DNA of 64,000 nucleotides from Microbulbifer agarilyticus S89 (GCF_000220505.1 NZ_AFPJ01000009.1:124001-188000), one strand, 5' to 3'; shown: positions 1 to 8,485, numbered from the stretch's first letter. Made by a program: numbers and translations. Notes: generated by a model not told the origin, from the letters alone.

Positions 1-2
1 CG

Positions 3-1334
3 CATACGGTCGGCCCCATGGTGGCGGCACAACGGTTTGTCTGCCACCTGGAATCCCGCGGCGACCTGACAAAGGTCGAACGCGTGGAGATCCACCTGTA
101 CGGTTCCCTGGCACTGACCGGTGCGGGTCATGGCACCGATATGGCTGTGCTGATGGGACTCGAAGGCGAGTCCCCCGAGACCATCGATATCGATCGCATC
201 GACGGTCGCCTGGCGGCCATCGATCAGCACCAACAGCTCATTCTCAATGGCCTGCGTGCCATTCACTTTGAGCGCGATCGCGACCTGATTTTCCACAAGG
301 AAGAATTCCTCCCCCAGCACTCCAATGGGCTGACATGTAAAGCCTTCGTCGGCGATCAATGCCTGCTTGAACGCAGCTATTTTTCCATCGGCGGTGGCTT
401 TGTATTGTCGGAAGAAGATTTCTCTCACAAAGAGCAGATAGCTACCCTGCTGCCCTACGATTTCAGCTCGGCGAAAGACCTGGTCGCCCTGTGTGACCAG
501 TATCACTGGAGCATCGCAGAACTCGCCATGGAGAACGAGAAGGCATTCCGTTCAGAACAGGAAATCACCGAGCTGCTTTGGCATATCTGGGAAGTGATGG
601 AGGCATCGATCGAGCGTGGCTGCCACCAAAGCGGTGTACTCCCGGGCGGGCTGGGCGTGCGCCGGCGCGCCGAAGAACACTTTCGCGAGCTATCCAAACA
701 AACCGATGAAGAGCGCCGTCAGGGGCTCGCCATCTTGGACTGGGTCAGCCTGTTTGCCCTGGCCGTCAACGAAGAGAATGCGGCCCGAGGACGTATTGTT
801 ACCGCGCCCACCAATGGCGCTGCCGGTGTTATTCCCGCGACGATCGCCTACTACGTGCAATTCGTACACCGCCCGGAAGACCACGGCGACTTGAAAAAGC
901 AGGTGGTGAAATTCCTCCTCACCGCCGGCGCCATCGGCATGCTATTCAAAAAAAATGCCTCGATCTCCGCTGCCGAAGTGGGATGCCAGGGTGAGATTGG
1001 CGTGGCCTGTTCCATGGCCTCGGCGGGGCTTGCCGCGGTACAAGGTGGCAGTAACGCGCAAATAGAAAATGCAGCGGAGATCGGCATGGAACACAACCTG
1101 GGCCTCACCTGCGACCCAATTGGTGGTCTGGTGCAGGTCCCATGCATTGAGCGCAATACCATGGGGGCGGTTAAGGCGATCAATGCGGCACGACTCGCAC
1201 TGCGCGGTACCGGTGCGCATATTGTGCCTCTCGACAGTGTGATTGAAACCATGCGCCAGACCGGAATCGACATGCAGCACAAGTACAAGGAAACTTCCCT
1301 TGGCGGACTCGCAGTGAACGCGGTGAACTGCTGA
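3..1334 (+). CDS. sdaA: L-serine ammonia-lyase (serine dehydratase), 5' end outside window
   Basis: This enzyme deaminates L-serine to pyruvate and ammonia in the cytoplasm using an oxygen-labile [4Fe-4S] cluster. The reading frame is open to the left edge: the codons before the first ATG at position 18 read HTVGP, matching the SSHTVGPM segment near the start of E. coli SdaA. The ATG at 18 is therefore internal, and roughly 15 N-terminal residues lie outside the window. The single-chain beta-alpha layout is visible. The alpha part has the [20 protein letters not shown] segment and the cluster-binding cysteines in EVGCQGE, VACSMA and LTCDPIGG, ending with VPCIERN. The gene is convergent with rsmJ, with no obvious intrinsic terminator between them. 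The assignment is firm; the missing start is only a window effect. Confidence 0.95.
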   Translation, partial: HTVGPMVAAQRFVCHLESRGDLTKVERVEIHLYGSLALTGAGHGTDMAVLMGLEGESPETIDIDRIDGRLAAIDQHQQLILNGLRAIHFERDRDLIFHKEEFLPQHSNGLTCKAFVGDQCLLERSYFSIGGGFVLSEEDFSHKEQIATLLPYDFSSAKDLVALCDQYHWSIAELAMENEKAFRSEQEITELLWHIWEVMEASIERGCHQSGVLPGGLGVRRRAEEHFRELSKQTDEERRQGLAILDWVSLFALAVNEENAARGRIVTAPTNGAAGVIPATIAYYVQFVHRPEDHGDLKKQVVKFLLTAGAIGMLFKKNASISAAEVGCQGEIGVACSMASAGLAAVQGGSNAQIENAAEIGMEHNLGLTCDPIGGLVQVPCIERNTMGAVKAINAARLALRGTGAHIVPLDSVIETMRQTGIDMQHKYKETSLGGLAVNAVNC

Positions 1335-1407
1335 TAGGCGCCGGGCAAAGAATCAGACAATGTTTCGGGCAGTGTATCGGGCAATGCATCGAGCGCTGCA
1401 GAGCTGC

Positions 1408-2205
1408 CTAGCCGGGAATACCGTGACGGGTATAGATATCAAACCGGCCCGACTTGCCCTCAAAGCGGAGGCTCGGTTTCTGCTCATTTAGATCTGGGGC
1501 CAGTCGCGGCCGCTTCACCACCGTGCGGTAGTAGCACGCCGCAAACGCAGGCGCCAGCAAGCTATTGGCGTCTTCATCACTGCCCACGATTTCATGGAAC
1601 GCGACCATCTCTTTTTTCACCTTGGCGCTCTTGCCGCGGCTGGGAAACATGGGATCGAGATAGACAACCGGTATGCTTTCCTGGTTTTGTGCACTCAGCC
1701 ACGCCTCCGCGCTTTCCACCCTGGGCTCAAGATGCAGTCGTTCGGCAATAGGCCCCAGCTCTGGGTCTCGCTCTGCAGCCTGGCGCAACCGGCCAACGCC
1801 ATCCTCAAGCAGCGCATACACCACGGGGTTGCGCTCAAGCATGCGTACCTTACTGCCGAGAGAAGCGAGCACAAAGGCGTCGCGCCCTAGCCCTGCGGTG
1901 GCATCGACGATATTGGGATAAAAACTCCCGCGAATCCCTACGGCCTTGGCAATCTGCTGCCCTTTACCACCACCATATTTGCGGCGATGTGCAGCGGCAC
2001 CTCGCACGAAGTCGACAGCCACCGGCCCGGGCGCTTTGCGACCCGTAGCGCACAATTGCAGCAGGTCGCCTCGACGCAAAACAAAGGGATACTGGTCAAT
2101 GAATTTCTCCGGGGTAATACCCAGATAAGGGACCGCTAGTGCCTCCGCCAGTGCTGCTGCCGCTGGTTCATGGCTTTCGTCTGCGGCAGTAACTGCCAAC
2201 TGCAT
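1408..2205 (-). CDS. rsmJ: 16S rRNA (guanine-1516-N2)-methyltransferase RsmJ
   Basis: RsmJ (formerly YhiQ) methylates N2 of G1516 in 16S rRNA using S-adenosylmethionine. Of 265 residues, the SAM-binding motif I is DATAGLGRD at about 101-109. The catalytic loop YLDPMFPSRGKSA, typical of this family, lies at about 182-194. Length is normal (E. coli about 250). The ATG at 2205 has no convincing Shine-Dalgarno sequence in front of it. No better in-frame start was seen. It is followed downstream by the convergent sdaA. Confidence 0.93.
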   Translation of the reverse strand: MQLAVTAADESHEPAAAALAEALAVPYLGITPEKFIDQYPFVLRRGDLLQLCATGRKAPGPVAVDFVRGAAAHRRKYGGGKGQQIAKAVGIRGSFYPNIVDATAGLGRDAFVLASLGSKVRMLERNPVVYALLEDGVGRLRQAAERDPELGPIAERLHLEPRVESAEAWLSAQNQESIPVVYLDPMFPSRGKSAKVKKEMVAFHEIVGSDEDANSLLAPAFAACYYRTVVKRPRLAPDLNEQKPSLRFEGKSGRFDIYTRHGIPG

Positions 2206-2272
2206 GATAGGAATACAACCAGATTTAATTATTGGGTACCGAGATGGAACTCAGCCGATCGAATGGGGCAAT

Positions 2273-2641
2273 TTACCCGTGATGGGCGAGCCATGCCAGT
2301 GCCGATTCTTCGGCTTCGCTGGGAAATGGCCGTACTTCTGCGGAAACGAAGTGGTTGAGGAGCTGAGGCATAAAAGCCAAAAGCGTATTATCCGATAGCA
2401 CCGCGATGCGATGGAGCTGTCGATGTTGATTGCGCGTAAATACACAGTGGGAAACCAAGGCTGCGAAATTCTGCCAACCTCGAAAATTGCGCGCGTCGAT
2501 CAGTAAGCCATGCAGGGCTCCATGTTGGCAGATCACCGGATCCACCTGTGCTGCCAAGGCGCGGAATTCGGCGGGTTTCAGCTCCGCCACCGGCCGAATT
2601 TCAAGAATATCGTGATCGTGATGCCAGCAGTGTTCGATCAT
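2273..2641 (-). CDS. STAS / SpoIIAA-like domain protein
   Basis: This is a 122-residue soluble protein resembling the SpoIIAA-like (STAS-fold) proteins common in marine gammaproteobacteria. The pattern is an N-terminal strand (ILEIRPV), a helix, then GALHGLLIDARNFRGW, where the STAS core strand and helix are expected, and a C-terminal FPSEAEESALAWL tail. No catalytic residues are visible. The family is thought to bind hydrophobic ligands or take part in regulation, but its role is not known. It sits between rsmJ and the 11-mer-repeat protein on the same strand. A terminator at 2685-2714 separates it from the latter, so it likely has its own promoter. Confidence 0.75.
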   Translation of the reverse strand: MIEHCWHHDHDILEIRPVAELKPAEFRALAAQVDPVICQHGALHGLLIDARNFRGWQNFAALVSHCVFTRNQHRQLHRIAVLSDNTLLAFMPQLLNHFVSAEVRPFPSEAEESALAWLAHHG

Positions 2642-2684
2642 GGTCCGTCATACTTTCGTCACTTCCTTTTTAAGCGTAGGAAAG

Positions 2685-2714
2685 AAAAAGGCCGCGAACC
2701 AGTCGCGGCCTTTT
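2685..2714 (-). terminator. Rho-independent terminator after the 11-mer-repeat gene
   Basis: An inverted repeat AAGGCCGCGA / TCGCGGCCTT with a short loop is flanked by A-runs and T-runs. It lies 30 bp past the stop of the gene ending at 2743 on the minus strand and upstream of the STAS-like gene. It could work in both directions. Confidence 0.8.
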
Positions 2715-2742
2715 ACGATCGTAGACTTAACCGAGCTTCCGC

Positions 2743-3213
2743 TCACTGCTGTGGCGTGTCCTCGGTTTTGTCCTTGTCTCGCATATCATCGAGCGCTTTT
2801 TCTGCCGCATCTTTGGCATCCTCTGCGGCATCTTTGGTGGCACGGCCGGCGTCTTCCAGCGCATCACCCGTATCTCGCGCCGCATCTTTCAATACATCAC
2901 CGGTGTCCTCTGCGGCATCTTTCACTGCGTCACCGGTATCTCGGGCTGCGTCCTCCACCTTGTCACCCAAATCACGAGCCGCGTCTTTGGTGTCATCCAT
3001 CATGCGCTCGCCGGTCGACTGCGGGTCGGCGGTAGAAGGCGCCACGTCGTCACTCTCTTGTGGCATGGTTGGATCGGTTGCCGGACGGGTTTCTTCCGTC
3101 GATGGCGTTTCCATCTTGTCGTAAGCATCGTCAACCGAATGATCGGACTTCTTCGACATGAAGTAGCCGATAATCAGCAACAAAATAATGAGTGGCAGCA
3201 GTAATTTCTTCAT
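2743..3213 (-). CDS. Membrane-anchored protein with six 11-residue amphipathic repeats
   Basis: The 156-residue protein has an uncleaved-looking hydrophobic anchor at residues 3-18, then KK. A Pro/Ser/Thr/Glu-rich linker follows (about 25-70). Residues 75-140 are six in-register 11-residue repeats of the type VEDAARDTGDA. These are rich in Ala, Asp and Lys/Arg with almost no aromatic residues. Such 11-mers form long amphipathic helices in LEA group 3 and apolipoprotein-like proteins. With one N-terminal anchor the repeats most likely face the periplasm, where they might stabilise membranes or buffer stress; this is inferred. The start is supported by placement of the anchor. Homologues are usually labelled hypothetical. 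Confidence 0.7.
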   Translation of the reverse strand: MKKLLLPLIILLLIIGYFMSKKSDHSVDDAYDKMETPSTEETRPATDPTMPQESDDVAPSTADPQSTGERMMDDTKDAARDLGDKVEDAARDTGDAVKDAAEDTGDVLKDAARDTGDALEDAGRATKDAAEDAKDAAEKALDDMRDKDKTEDTPQQ

Positions 3214-3554
3214 AGTCCCGTGGACCCCTCGTCGGTTAGAAAGAGTTCGAAACGATCAGGCAAGACGCACAGCCTGGTAGTATCCGCAGACCTGGCACCT
3301 ACCTCGCCGTTGCCGGTTGGCGCTGTACTGGACCACCGAGACCCGACTTCATCGAAGAAGCCCACGCCAATACTGATAAGAATAATCCCCATTTGCTGCA
3401 CTTCAAGGAACATTGTTCCGTTGTTCAAGTATTTATGGTTCTAAAAGCGCACGGGGATATTATGTGGAATGCTATGCCACCATCTGACGGGACATGCGGG
3501 GCGCGCTATAAGGCCGACGCCGGACTTACGCGGGGCCTACGTAGAGTAACCAGA
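3214..3554. other. Gene-free stretch between the 11-mer-repeat gene and a secreted protein gene
   Basis: These 341 bp lie upstream of the minus-strand repeat protein and downstream of the minus-strand gene ending at 3555. The short open frames on both strands lack ribosome sites and family resemblance. I see no terminator hairpin with a T-run and no tRNA. It probably holds the promoter of the repeat-protein gene. Confidence 0.5.
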
Positions 3555-4073
3555 TCAACCCTGGTAGTACTGGTGGAGCTGGGCGAGGACGCCCGTCGCA
3601 TCACTTTCAACAATGGCGGCATCGCAGCCGGAAAGCGCCATTTCGCCGAAGGTATTGCGCTTGGCAAATATCAAATATCGCGCTCCCAAGGCCAGCTTTT
3701 CCTCACAGTCACCAAGATTAAGCTGGAAGCTTAGCTGCTTGTGTGTTGCGCCCTTCCAGACTTTTCGCGCAATCGCCGAGTACAGGTAGCCGGATACCGC
3801 CGCCATCCCGGGCTCGGAAAGGGCTCGATCCAACAAACGGTGCACTGCAACAATTTCAACCTGGGCGACGAGTTCGACCGAGGCAACTTGTTGATGGATC
3901 TCAGCCGATAGATCGGTGAAGTTCCCCGGCTTGTCACTGCCGTGAGCAACACCGCACCACAGGCTAAGCGCCGCCAAAAACAGCCAGCTGCGGAAAAGAA
4001 CCCGCATGCGCATTGGGCCATCGCCCAGGCCGCGCGCCCTAGTGCGACGCAATCCTTTACCAGTAACGGTCAT
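3555..4073 (-). CDS. Secreted protein of unknown function
   Basis: I do not recognise a family. The start is taken as the ATG at 4073 because AGGGAG sits five bases upstream; a GTG at 4079 and an ATG at 4013 are alternatives. With the 4073 start, a basic N-terminal stretch of about 20 residues precedes a signal-peptide-like segment (MRMRVLFRSWLFLAALSLWC) ending at GVAHG. The mature part of about 125 residues contains a Cys pair (one in NLGDCEEK, one in LSGCDAA) that may form a disulfide. The segment ALGARYLIFAKRN resembles tissue-inhibitor-of-metalloprotease-like small secreted proteins, but this is a weak impression. It lies just downstream of the OmpA lipoprotein gene, separated by a terminator. 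Confidence 0.65.
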   Translation of the reverse strand: MTVTGKGLRRTRARGLGDGPMRMRVLFRSWLFLAALSLWCGVAHGSDKPGNFTDLSAEIHQQVASVELVAQVEIVAVHRLLDRALSEPGMAAVSGYLYSAIARKVWKGATHKQLSFQLNLGDCEEKLALGARYLIFAKRNTFGEMALSGCDAAIVESDATGVLAQLHQYYQG

Positions 4074-4114
4074 TGCCACTCCCTTGACGATTTATGTACG
4101 TTTCAGACGCACAC

Positions 4115-4140
4115 AAAAAAGGGCGCCGGGGCGCCCTTTT
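4115..4140 (-). terminator. Rho-independent terminator of the OmpA-family lipoprotein gene
   Basis: A GGGCGCC / GGCGCCC stem with a tiny GG loop is flanked by six A and four T. It sits 9 bp past the stop codon of the minus-strand OmpA lipoprotein gene. Confidence 0.85.
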
Positions 4141-4148
4141 CCAAGTAA

Positions 4149-4799
4149 CTATTGCAGTGGTAACAGTTCCAGTTCTACGCGGCGGTTCGCCTGACGACCT
4201 GCGTCGGAGTCGTTGCTGGCGATTGGGTAACGCTCGCCGTAACCAACGGCCTGAACACGACCGGCCGCCACACCACGGGTAGTGAAGAAGTTGGCAACGG
4301 AGCTGGCACGACGTTCACTCAGGTTCTGGTTGGTGACATCTGAGCCGGTGCTATCAGTGTGGCCACTCACACGAATTGCGGTTTTGTCGAACTCATTGAG
4401 TACCAGTACCACAGAATCCAGGGTGTCATAGAAATCGGAACGGATTTCATAACGGTTGGTAGCAAAGGTAATGTTGCCCGGCATGATCAGGCGGATATTG
4501 TCGCCCTCACGCTGTACACGAACACCCGTGCCTTCCAGACGCTGGCGCAGAGCCATTTCCTGGCGGTCCATGTAGTAGCCGATGCCACCACCCACCGCAG
4601 CGCCGCCCAGCGCACCGGTGATAACGCCTTTCTTGCGATCGTTTTTGCTCGCCGTAGCCGCACCAATGATGGCACCAGCCACTGCACCAGCACCTGCGCC
4701 CTTGGCCGCATTACTGGTTTTGCTTTCCTGGGTATAAGGGTCCAGGGTGGTACAGCCAACCAAAGAACCCAGGGCAAGAATCGCTACCCATTTTTTCAT
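4149..4799 (-). CDS. OmpA-family outer-membrane lipoprotein with glycine-zipper segment
   Basis: A 216-residue lipoprotein of the Pal/YfiB/OmpA-C class is expected to bind peptidoglycan from the outer membrane. The start at 4799 is fixed by AGGAGA six bases upstream; the frame runs further but without a start context. The signal peptide ends in the lipobox LVGC (Cys16). Residues about 30-75 form a glycine-zipper region (GAGAGAVAGAIIGAA, GALGGAAVGGGIG). The C-terminal half is an OmpA-C domain with ITFATNRYEI, SGHTDSTGS, NLSERRASSV and GYGERYPIASND. The conserved diaminopimelate-binding Asp and Arg regions are present. This combination of a 17-kDa-antigen-like zipper and OmpA-C is common in gammaproteobacteria. 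It appears monocistronic, with its own terminator. Confidence 0.92.
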   Translation of the reverse strand: MKKWVAILALGSLVGCTTLDPYTQESKTSNAAKGAGAGAVAGAIIGAATASKNDRKKGVITGALGGAAVGGGIGYYMDRQEMALRQRLEGTGVRVQREGDNIRLIMPGNITFATNRYEIRSDFYDTLDSVVLVLNEFDKTAIRVSGHTDSTGSDVTNQNLSERRASSVANFFTTRGVAAGRVQAVGYGERYPIASNDSDAGRQANRRVELELLPLQ

Positions 4800-5239
4800 T
4801 AAGCTTCTCCTAACGCTTTTACTGATGACGGGTGAAATTTGTTGGCAGTGTCGCTGAGTCAAGCTGACTGCACGCTGAACCGCCCTCGTCACTGGCACGA
4901 AGACTATGCGGAAAGTCAGCTTAGGTCTACTGCCTAGATCCCAAAATGGCGGGTTAATCCATTGGCGCGGTTCTATTTTTTTGCTGGCTGACATGCGCTG
5001 GGAACGGCGCTCTCGGGCACAGCCCACGACAATCCAGATATCGATTCATACATTCATCCGGACTTCCATGCCGGCGCTGATTCGCGCCTTCCACAGCTGG
5101 AGGCCCTCCTCGTGTAATTGCCTGTAATCCGTTCTTCCACAGCTTCTGTGGATAACTCTGTGCATGAATATGCTAAATACGGCTCGATGTGGCGGCATTC
5201 CTTGCCCCCAGCATATTGCACACTTTTTGCCCCACAATT

Positions 5240-5253
5240 TTTTACTAGTAAAA
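5240..5253. promoter_or_regulatory. Perfect 14-bp palindrome TTTTACTAGTAAAA
   Basis: The sequence equals its own reverse complement and sits in an intergenic region 441 bp upstream of the OmpA lipoprotein start. It has the size of a dimeric repressor operator. The regulator is unknown. Confidence 0.4.
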
Positions 5254-5301
5254 TCAATACGTTAGCAAGCATGGAGCGAAAAATGCCGGCGAATAAGTGA
5301 A

Positions 5302-5336
5302 ACACAGGGCCTCTTATTTATGCACCGACCCTGTGT
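5302..5336. repeat. Inverted repeat ACACAGGG-N19-CCCTGTGT
   Basis: Exact 8-bp arms are separated by 19 bp in the same gene-free region. As RNA it could fold as a stem-loop; as DNA it could be a split operator. Confidence 0.4.
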
Positions 5337-5375
5337 GGAAAAGATTTGTCAAGGGGAAACAAGAAGGGAAAAATC

Positions 5376-5391
5376 AAATTTTGCAAAATTT
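5376..5391. promoter_or_regulatory. Perfect 16-bp palindrome AAATTTTGCAAAATTT
   Basis: A perfect palindrome lies 120 bp past the slyX stop. It is AT-rich with a GC centre. No T-run terminator follows, so it is more likely a protein-binding site than a terminator. The function is unknown. Confidence 0.4.
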
Positions 5392-5512
5392 CCAGAAATT
5401 GGCGTAGAAAACCGCGCAAAGATGGAAACCGCCGGGAGAGCAGATGCAAGTCTGCATGTCAGTGAGGTGTAGGTCGAGCTGGCGAGTCACCCGACTCTCC
5501 AGCTGCAGGGAA

Positions 5513-5740
5513 TCAGTAATGCGGTGGGCGCTCGTCGCCGGGCTTACCGCCTTTGTTCATCTCAAACGCCAGGTCTCGGTACTTCTCGGACACCTCTTTC
5601 ATATTCCCGACAAGCGCGCGCAGCTGCGCGTCCTGTTTGGCGATGGTGTCATTGAGCTGGCTGAGGGTGTCCTCTTGAAACGCGAGGCGCGTTTCCAGCT
5701 CATCAATACGTGCTACCAACTGCTCTACTTCTTTACTCAT
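5513..5740 (-). CDS. slyX: SlyX family protein
   Basis: This is a 75-residue, almost entirely coiled-coil protein. The N-terminal helix VARIDELETRLAFQEDTLSQ is the SlyX signature heptad region, and the tail KPGDERPPHY matches the usual Pro-rich PPHY ending. SlyX has no defined biochemical function; it was named from its position next to slyD in enterics. The gene stands alone here, downstream of the beta-lactamase-family gene on the same strand (38-bp gap), and could be co-transcribed with it. Confidence 0.9.
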   Translation of the reverse strand: MSKEVEQLVARIDELETRLAFQEDTLSQLNDTIAKQDAQLRALVGNMKEVSEKYRDLAFEMNKGGKPGDERPPHY

Positions 5741-5778
5741 TACCGCTCACTCACTAGTGTTTGCTCAAGCTGTCTCGC

Positions 5779-6924
5779 TTATATCAGTCGATACAAGCAG
5801 TCTTTCAGCCCAACCGCCCGTTGATCCATAAACAGGCTTTGCCCCATACGCGAGGTCACGTAACCGAACCCCACTTCCACCTCCGGGTCCGCAAAGCCAA
5901 CGCTGCCCCCGGCACCGGGATGACCAAACCCCCTGCTGCCACCAAACGCCAGATCCTGCGCACTACCCGACTTCAAAAAACCACAACCAAAAGCGACATC
6001 GGTTTGCAGTATGGCGTCCTGGCCACGGGTTTGCTCTTGCGTCGCTTGTGCGAGCGTTTCCGCTGCGAGCAATTGGGGGTTATCACTTGCAAGGTCACCA
6101 TAGACTGCTGCCAGGTCACGGGCACTGAAATGACCATTGGCTGCTGGAATCAACGCACTTCGCCACGCATGACCGTTGGTACCCATCATAAGCGAAACCG
6201 GGTTGGTGAACGCCGTAGCCACCGGGCCCTGCCGATCTTCTTTGATGGAGCGGCCGATCGCATTATCACGCAGCTCCGGTAGAGGTTTTTTCAATGGCCC
6301 TACATCGGCAACCCGCGAGGAGCGGTGCCCCACTGCGCCGAAACCGCCATCCAGCGCCAGTGGATCACCCACGCCGCTGCGATACAGGTCCCGCACACTG
6401 AGACCACTGGCTGCTTCGATCAATCCGCCGAGGGTCCACCCGTACAGGAAAGGAGAATATCCCTGTTGACTGCCGGGCTCCCACCAGGGTGCCGTTACCG
6501 TTACCTGCTGTAAGGCCCGCTGCCAATCGTAGATAAGGTCCTCGGCGACTTTCTCGGAAAACGCGATTACCCCGCTGCGATGACTCAGTAGCTGGCGACC
6601 GGTGATCGTCGATTTACCCGCTTCCGCAAAGGCCGGCCAATACTCGGTCACAGGCAGGTCCAGGTCCAGGTTGCCCGCAGCGACCTGCTGCAATGCGATA
6701 AGGGCAAGAATGCCCTTGGACGATGAGAATACATTGACGAGGGTATCTTCCTCGAAGTCCTGTGTGCCGGCACGATCGGTGGTGCCAGCCCAGAGCGAAG
6801 CGACGACCTCGCCCTCCTGCACTGCGCAAAAAGACGCACCCACATCACCGTGATCGCGGAAGTTTGCCGCAAAAGCGTCGTACAGGGCCTCGAAGCCCGG
6901 GGCGCAATATCCCTGAATATCCAT
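5779..6924 (-). CDS. Beta-lactamase-family serine hydrolase (family VIII esterase type)
   Basis: The 381-residue protein belongs to the class C beta-lactamase / esterase EstB fold. The nucleophile motif S-x-x-K is in FSSSKGILA (about residues 88-96). A Tyr in the QGYSPFLYGW stretch is the expected second catalytic position. FGHPGAGGSVGF near the C-terminus replaces the KTG box with HPGAGG, as is usual for carboxylesterases and D-aminopeptidase-like members. No signal peptide is seen, so it is probably cytoplasmic and acts on small esters or peptides. The ATG at 6924 has a weak ribosome site. The substrate cannot be deduced, and a role in antibiotic resistance is unlikely. Confidence 0.85.
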   Translation of the reverse strand: MDIQGYCAPGFEALYDAFAANFRDHGDVGASFCAVQEGEVVASLWAGTTDRAGTQDFEEDTLVNVFSSSKGILALIALQQVAAGNLDLDLPVTEYWPAFAEAGKSTITGRQLLSHRSGVIAFSEKVAEDLIYDWQRALQQVTVTAPWWEPGSQQGYSPFLYGWTLGGLIEAASGLSVRDLYRSGVGDPLALDGGFGAVGHRSSRVADVGPLKKPLPELRDNAIGRSIKEDRQGPVATAFTNPVSLMMGTNGHAWRSALIPAANGHFSARDLAAVYGDLASDNPQLLAAETLAQATQEQTRGQDAILQTDVAFGCGFLKSGSAQDLAFGGSRGFGHPGAGGSVGFADPEVEVGFGYVTSRMGQSLFMDQRAVGLKDCLYRLI

Positions 6925-7072
6925 TGGGTACAGTTACCAGTTGATGGTGGAGGCTGAGATCTGCCGCAGACAGCAGTTCAGCGCGAGAATCGATCGGGAC
7001 ATAGATGGGGCCATCGATGAGACCAAAGGGGCGCAAGGATAACGGATCGCCAGATAGCTGTTAAGCGCAGCC

Positions 7073-7912
7073 CTAGGGCTCCTCGTCGGCAGGCTCTTCG
7101 AAGTCCTCAAGGCGATAGCCGCACTGCTTGCAGTACTCTGCGTCGGCGTCGTGCCCACTTTTGCCACAGTTATGACAACGGGCAAGCTGCTTCTCTCGCC
7201 CGAGTTCGTGCGCCAGTTCGGCGGTGACAATCCCGGTGGGAACCGCAATGATGGAATAACCAATCAGCATGGTCATCGATGCAATGGCTTGCCCCAGGGG
7301 GGTGTGCGGCGTGATATCACCAAACCCGACCGTGGTGATGGTGACGATAGTCCAGTAGATGCTTTTCGGGATACTGGTAAAGCCATGCCGCGGCCCTTCC
7401 ACGATAAACATGACGCTGCCAAAGATGATGCAAAGCACCAGGACACTGGTGTAGAACACCAGGATTCGACGACGCGCCTGCCACAGTGAGCGCACCAGGA
7501 GATTGGCATCGCGCAGATAGCGCACCAGCTTGAGCACGCGAAAGATCCGCAGCACCCGCAGCAAGCGGATCACCATCAAATAGGTGGCGCCGGTAAAAAT
7601 CAAAGCGAGATAGCTGGGCAGGATTGCCAGTAAATCGACGACGCCATAGAAACTGGTGACATATTCGCGGCGGTCTCGCGCACAGTAAATACGCAACAAG
7701 TATTCCACCGTGAACAGCCCAGTGAAAAACCACTCCAGGGCATAGAACGTCTCCCCAAAACGTACCCACAGTGATTCCACTGACGCGAATAGTACCAGCG
7801 CAACGCTGAGCAGAATTGCCCAGATCAGGAACACATCAAAATACTTACCCGCAGGCGAATCGGTGCCGAATATAATTTCATTCAGCCGTTTGCGGGTCCC
7901 GGTAAGCGCCAT
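7073..7912 (-). CDS. Voltage-gated-type K+ channel with C-terminal zinc ribbon
   Basis: This 279-residue protein is a six-transmembrane ion channel of the inner membrane. The S4-like helix RLLRVLRIFRVLKLVRYL has a positive charge at every third position. The pore carries the K+ selectivity filter TTVGFGD, and S6 follows (MLIGYSIIAVPTGIV). After S6 comes a short cytoplasmic tail with CHNC and CKQC about 15 residues apart, the pattern of a small zinc ribbon. This tail is unlike the RCK domain of Kch. The gene is monocistronic, convergent with nothing, and divergent from the yciH-like gene. I expect K+ selectivity from the filter; the voltage sensitivity and the ribbon's role are inferred. Confidence 0.9.
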   Translation of the reverse strand: MALTGTRKRLNEIIFGTDSPAGKYFDVFLIWAILLSVALVLFASVESLWVRFGETFYALEWFFTGLFTVEYLLRIYCARDRREYVTSFYGVVDLLAILPSYLALIFTGATYLMVIRLLRVLRIFRVLKLVRYLRDANLLVRSLWQARRRILVFYTSVLVLCIIFGSVMFIVEGPRHGFTSIPKSIYWTIVTITTVGFGDITPHTPLGQAIASMTMLIGYSIIAVPTGIVTAELAHELGREKQLARCHNCGKSGHDADAEYCKQCGYRLEDFEEPADEEP

Positions 7913-8089
7913 GAATTCGAGCCTTTCGCCTTATTGAACTGGGTGACATTCTAGCCGACCTCAGAGTCGCAGAATACGCCACAGCTTTGTCCGCTTCCAC
8001 CGTATCCGCTATCCTTCGCCACCGGATTCTTCCGGGATCCCTATTTCCTCCCCTTTTTCACTGAATGAGCTGACTGACCGGGAACTGAC

Positions 8090-8413
8090 ATGCGCGACAA
8101 AAGCCGACTTGTATACTCCACTGACCGCGGCCGGATCAAAGAAGATAAGCCTGCAGAAAAGCGCCATAGCGGCGATGGCATCGTGCGCATCCAGCGCGAG
8201 ACCAAGGGACGCAAAGGCAAAGGAGTCACCTGCGTGCGGGGTATAGAAGGCACCGATAGCGAGCTCAAGCTATTGCTGGCAGAGCTTAAGAAACGCTGTG
8301 GCTGTGGTGGCGCGCTAAAGGATGGCGTGATAGAGATTCAGGGCGACAAGCGGGAAGAGATCAAAGCAGTTCTCGAAGCAAAAAGCTATCAGGTGAAACT
8401 CGCCGGGGGCTAA
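8090..8413 (+). CDS. yciH: SUI1/eIF1-family translation factor YciH
   Basis: This is a 107-residue homologue of bacterial YciH, the eIF1/SUI1-like protein that influences start-codon fidelity and 30S binding. The N-terminus is a basic linker (LVYSTDRGRI). The SUI1 core follows: VRIQRETKGRKGKGVTCVRG, then LKLLLAELKKRCGCGGALKDG and IEIQGDKREEI. The GCGG turn is typical. The start at 8090 gives the usual length. The stop codon lies inside a GC-rich hairpin (8403-8420) that has no T-run. Confidence 0.93.
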   Translation: MRDKSRLVYSTDRGRIKEDKPAEKRHSGDGIVRIQRETKGRKGKGVTCVRGIEGTDSELKLLLAELKKRCGCGGALKDGVIEIQGDKREEIKAVLEAKSYQVKLAGG

Positions 8414-8485
8414 GCCCCGGCCCGGACAGTGCCTGGCTAGCCCTGAGGCTGCCAATTTAGCGGGCCAACTGGGTTAGCGGTCAAA

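Larger units (their letters stand above)
4800..5512. other. 713-bp gene-free region with several palindromes
   Basis: No credible coding frame lies here. The left end holds the ompA-type gene promoter. The right end, more AT-rich than its surroundings, holds perfect palindromes at 5240-5253 and 5376-5391 and an 8-bp inverted repeat (5302-5309 with 5329-5336). A perfect DnaA-box 9-mer is on the minus strand at 5147-5155, and a near match at 5334-5342. I cannot say what reads these elements. A small RNA or a replication-related site are both possible. Confidence 0.55.

Noticed and set aside
1340-1400. Three loosely similar 12-mers (TTCGGGCAGTG, TATCGGGCAATG, CATCGAGCGCTG) after sdaA
   Set aside because: Matches are short and imperfect and lie between convergent genes; this could be chance.
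5147-5342. Replication origin suggested by two DnaA-box-like 9-mers and nearby AT-rich DNA
   Set aside because: Only two boxes about 180 bp apart; no dnaA, dnaN, gidA or parAB nearby, so an origin is not supported.
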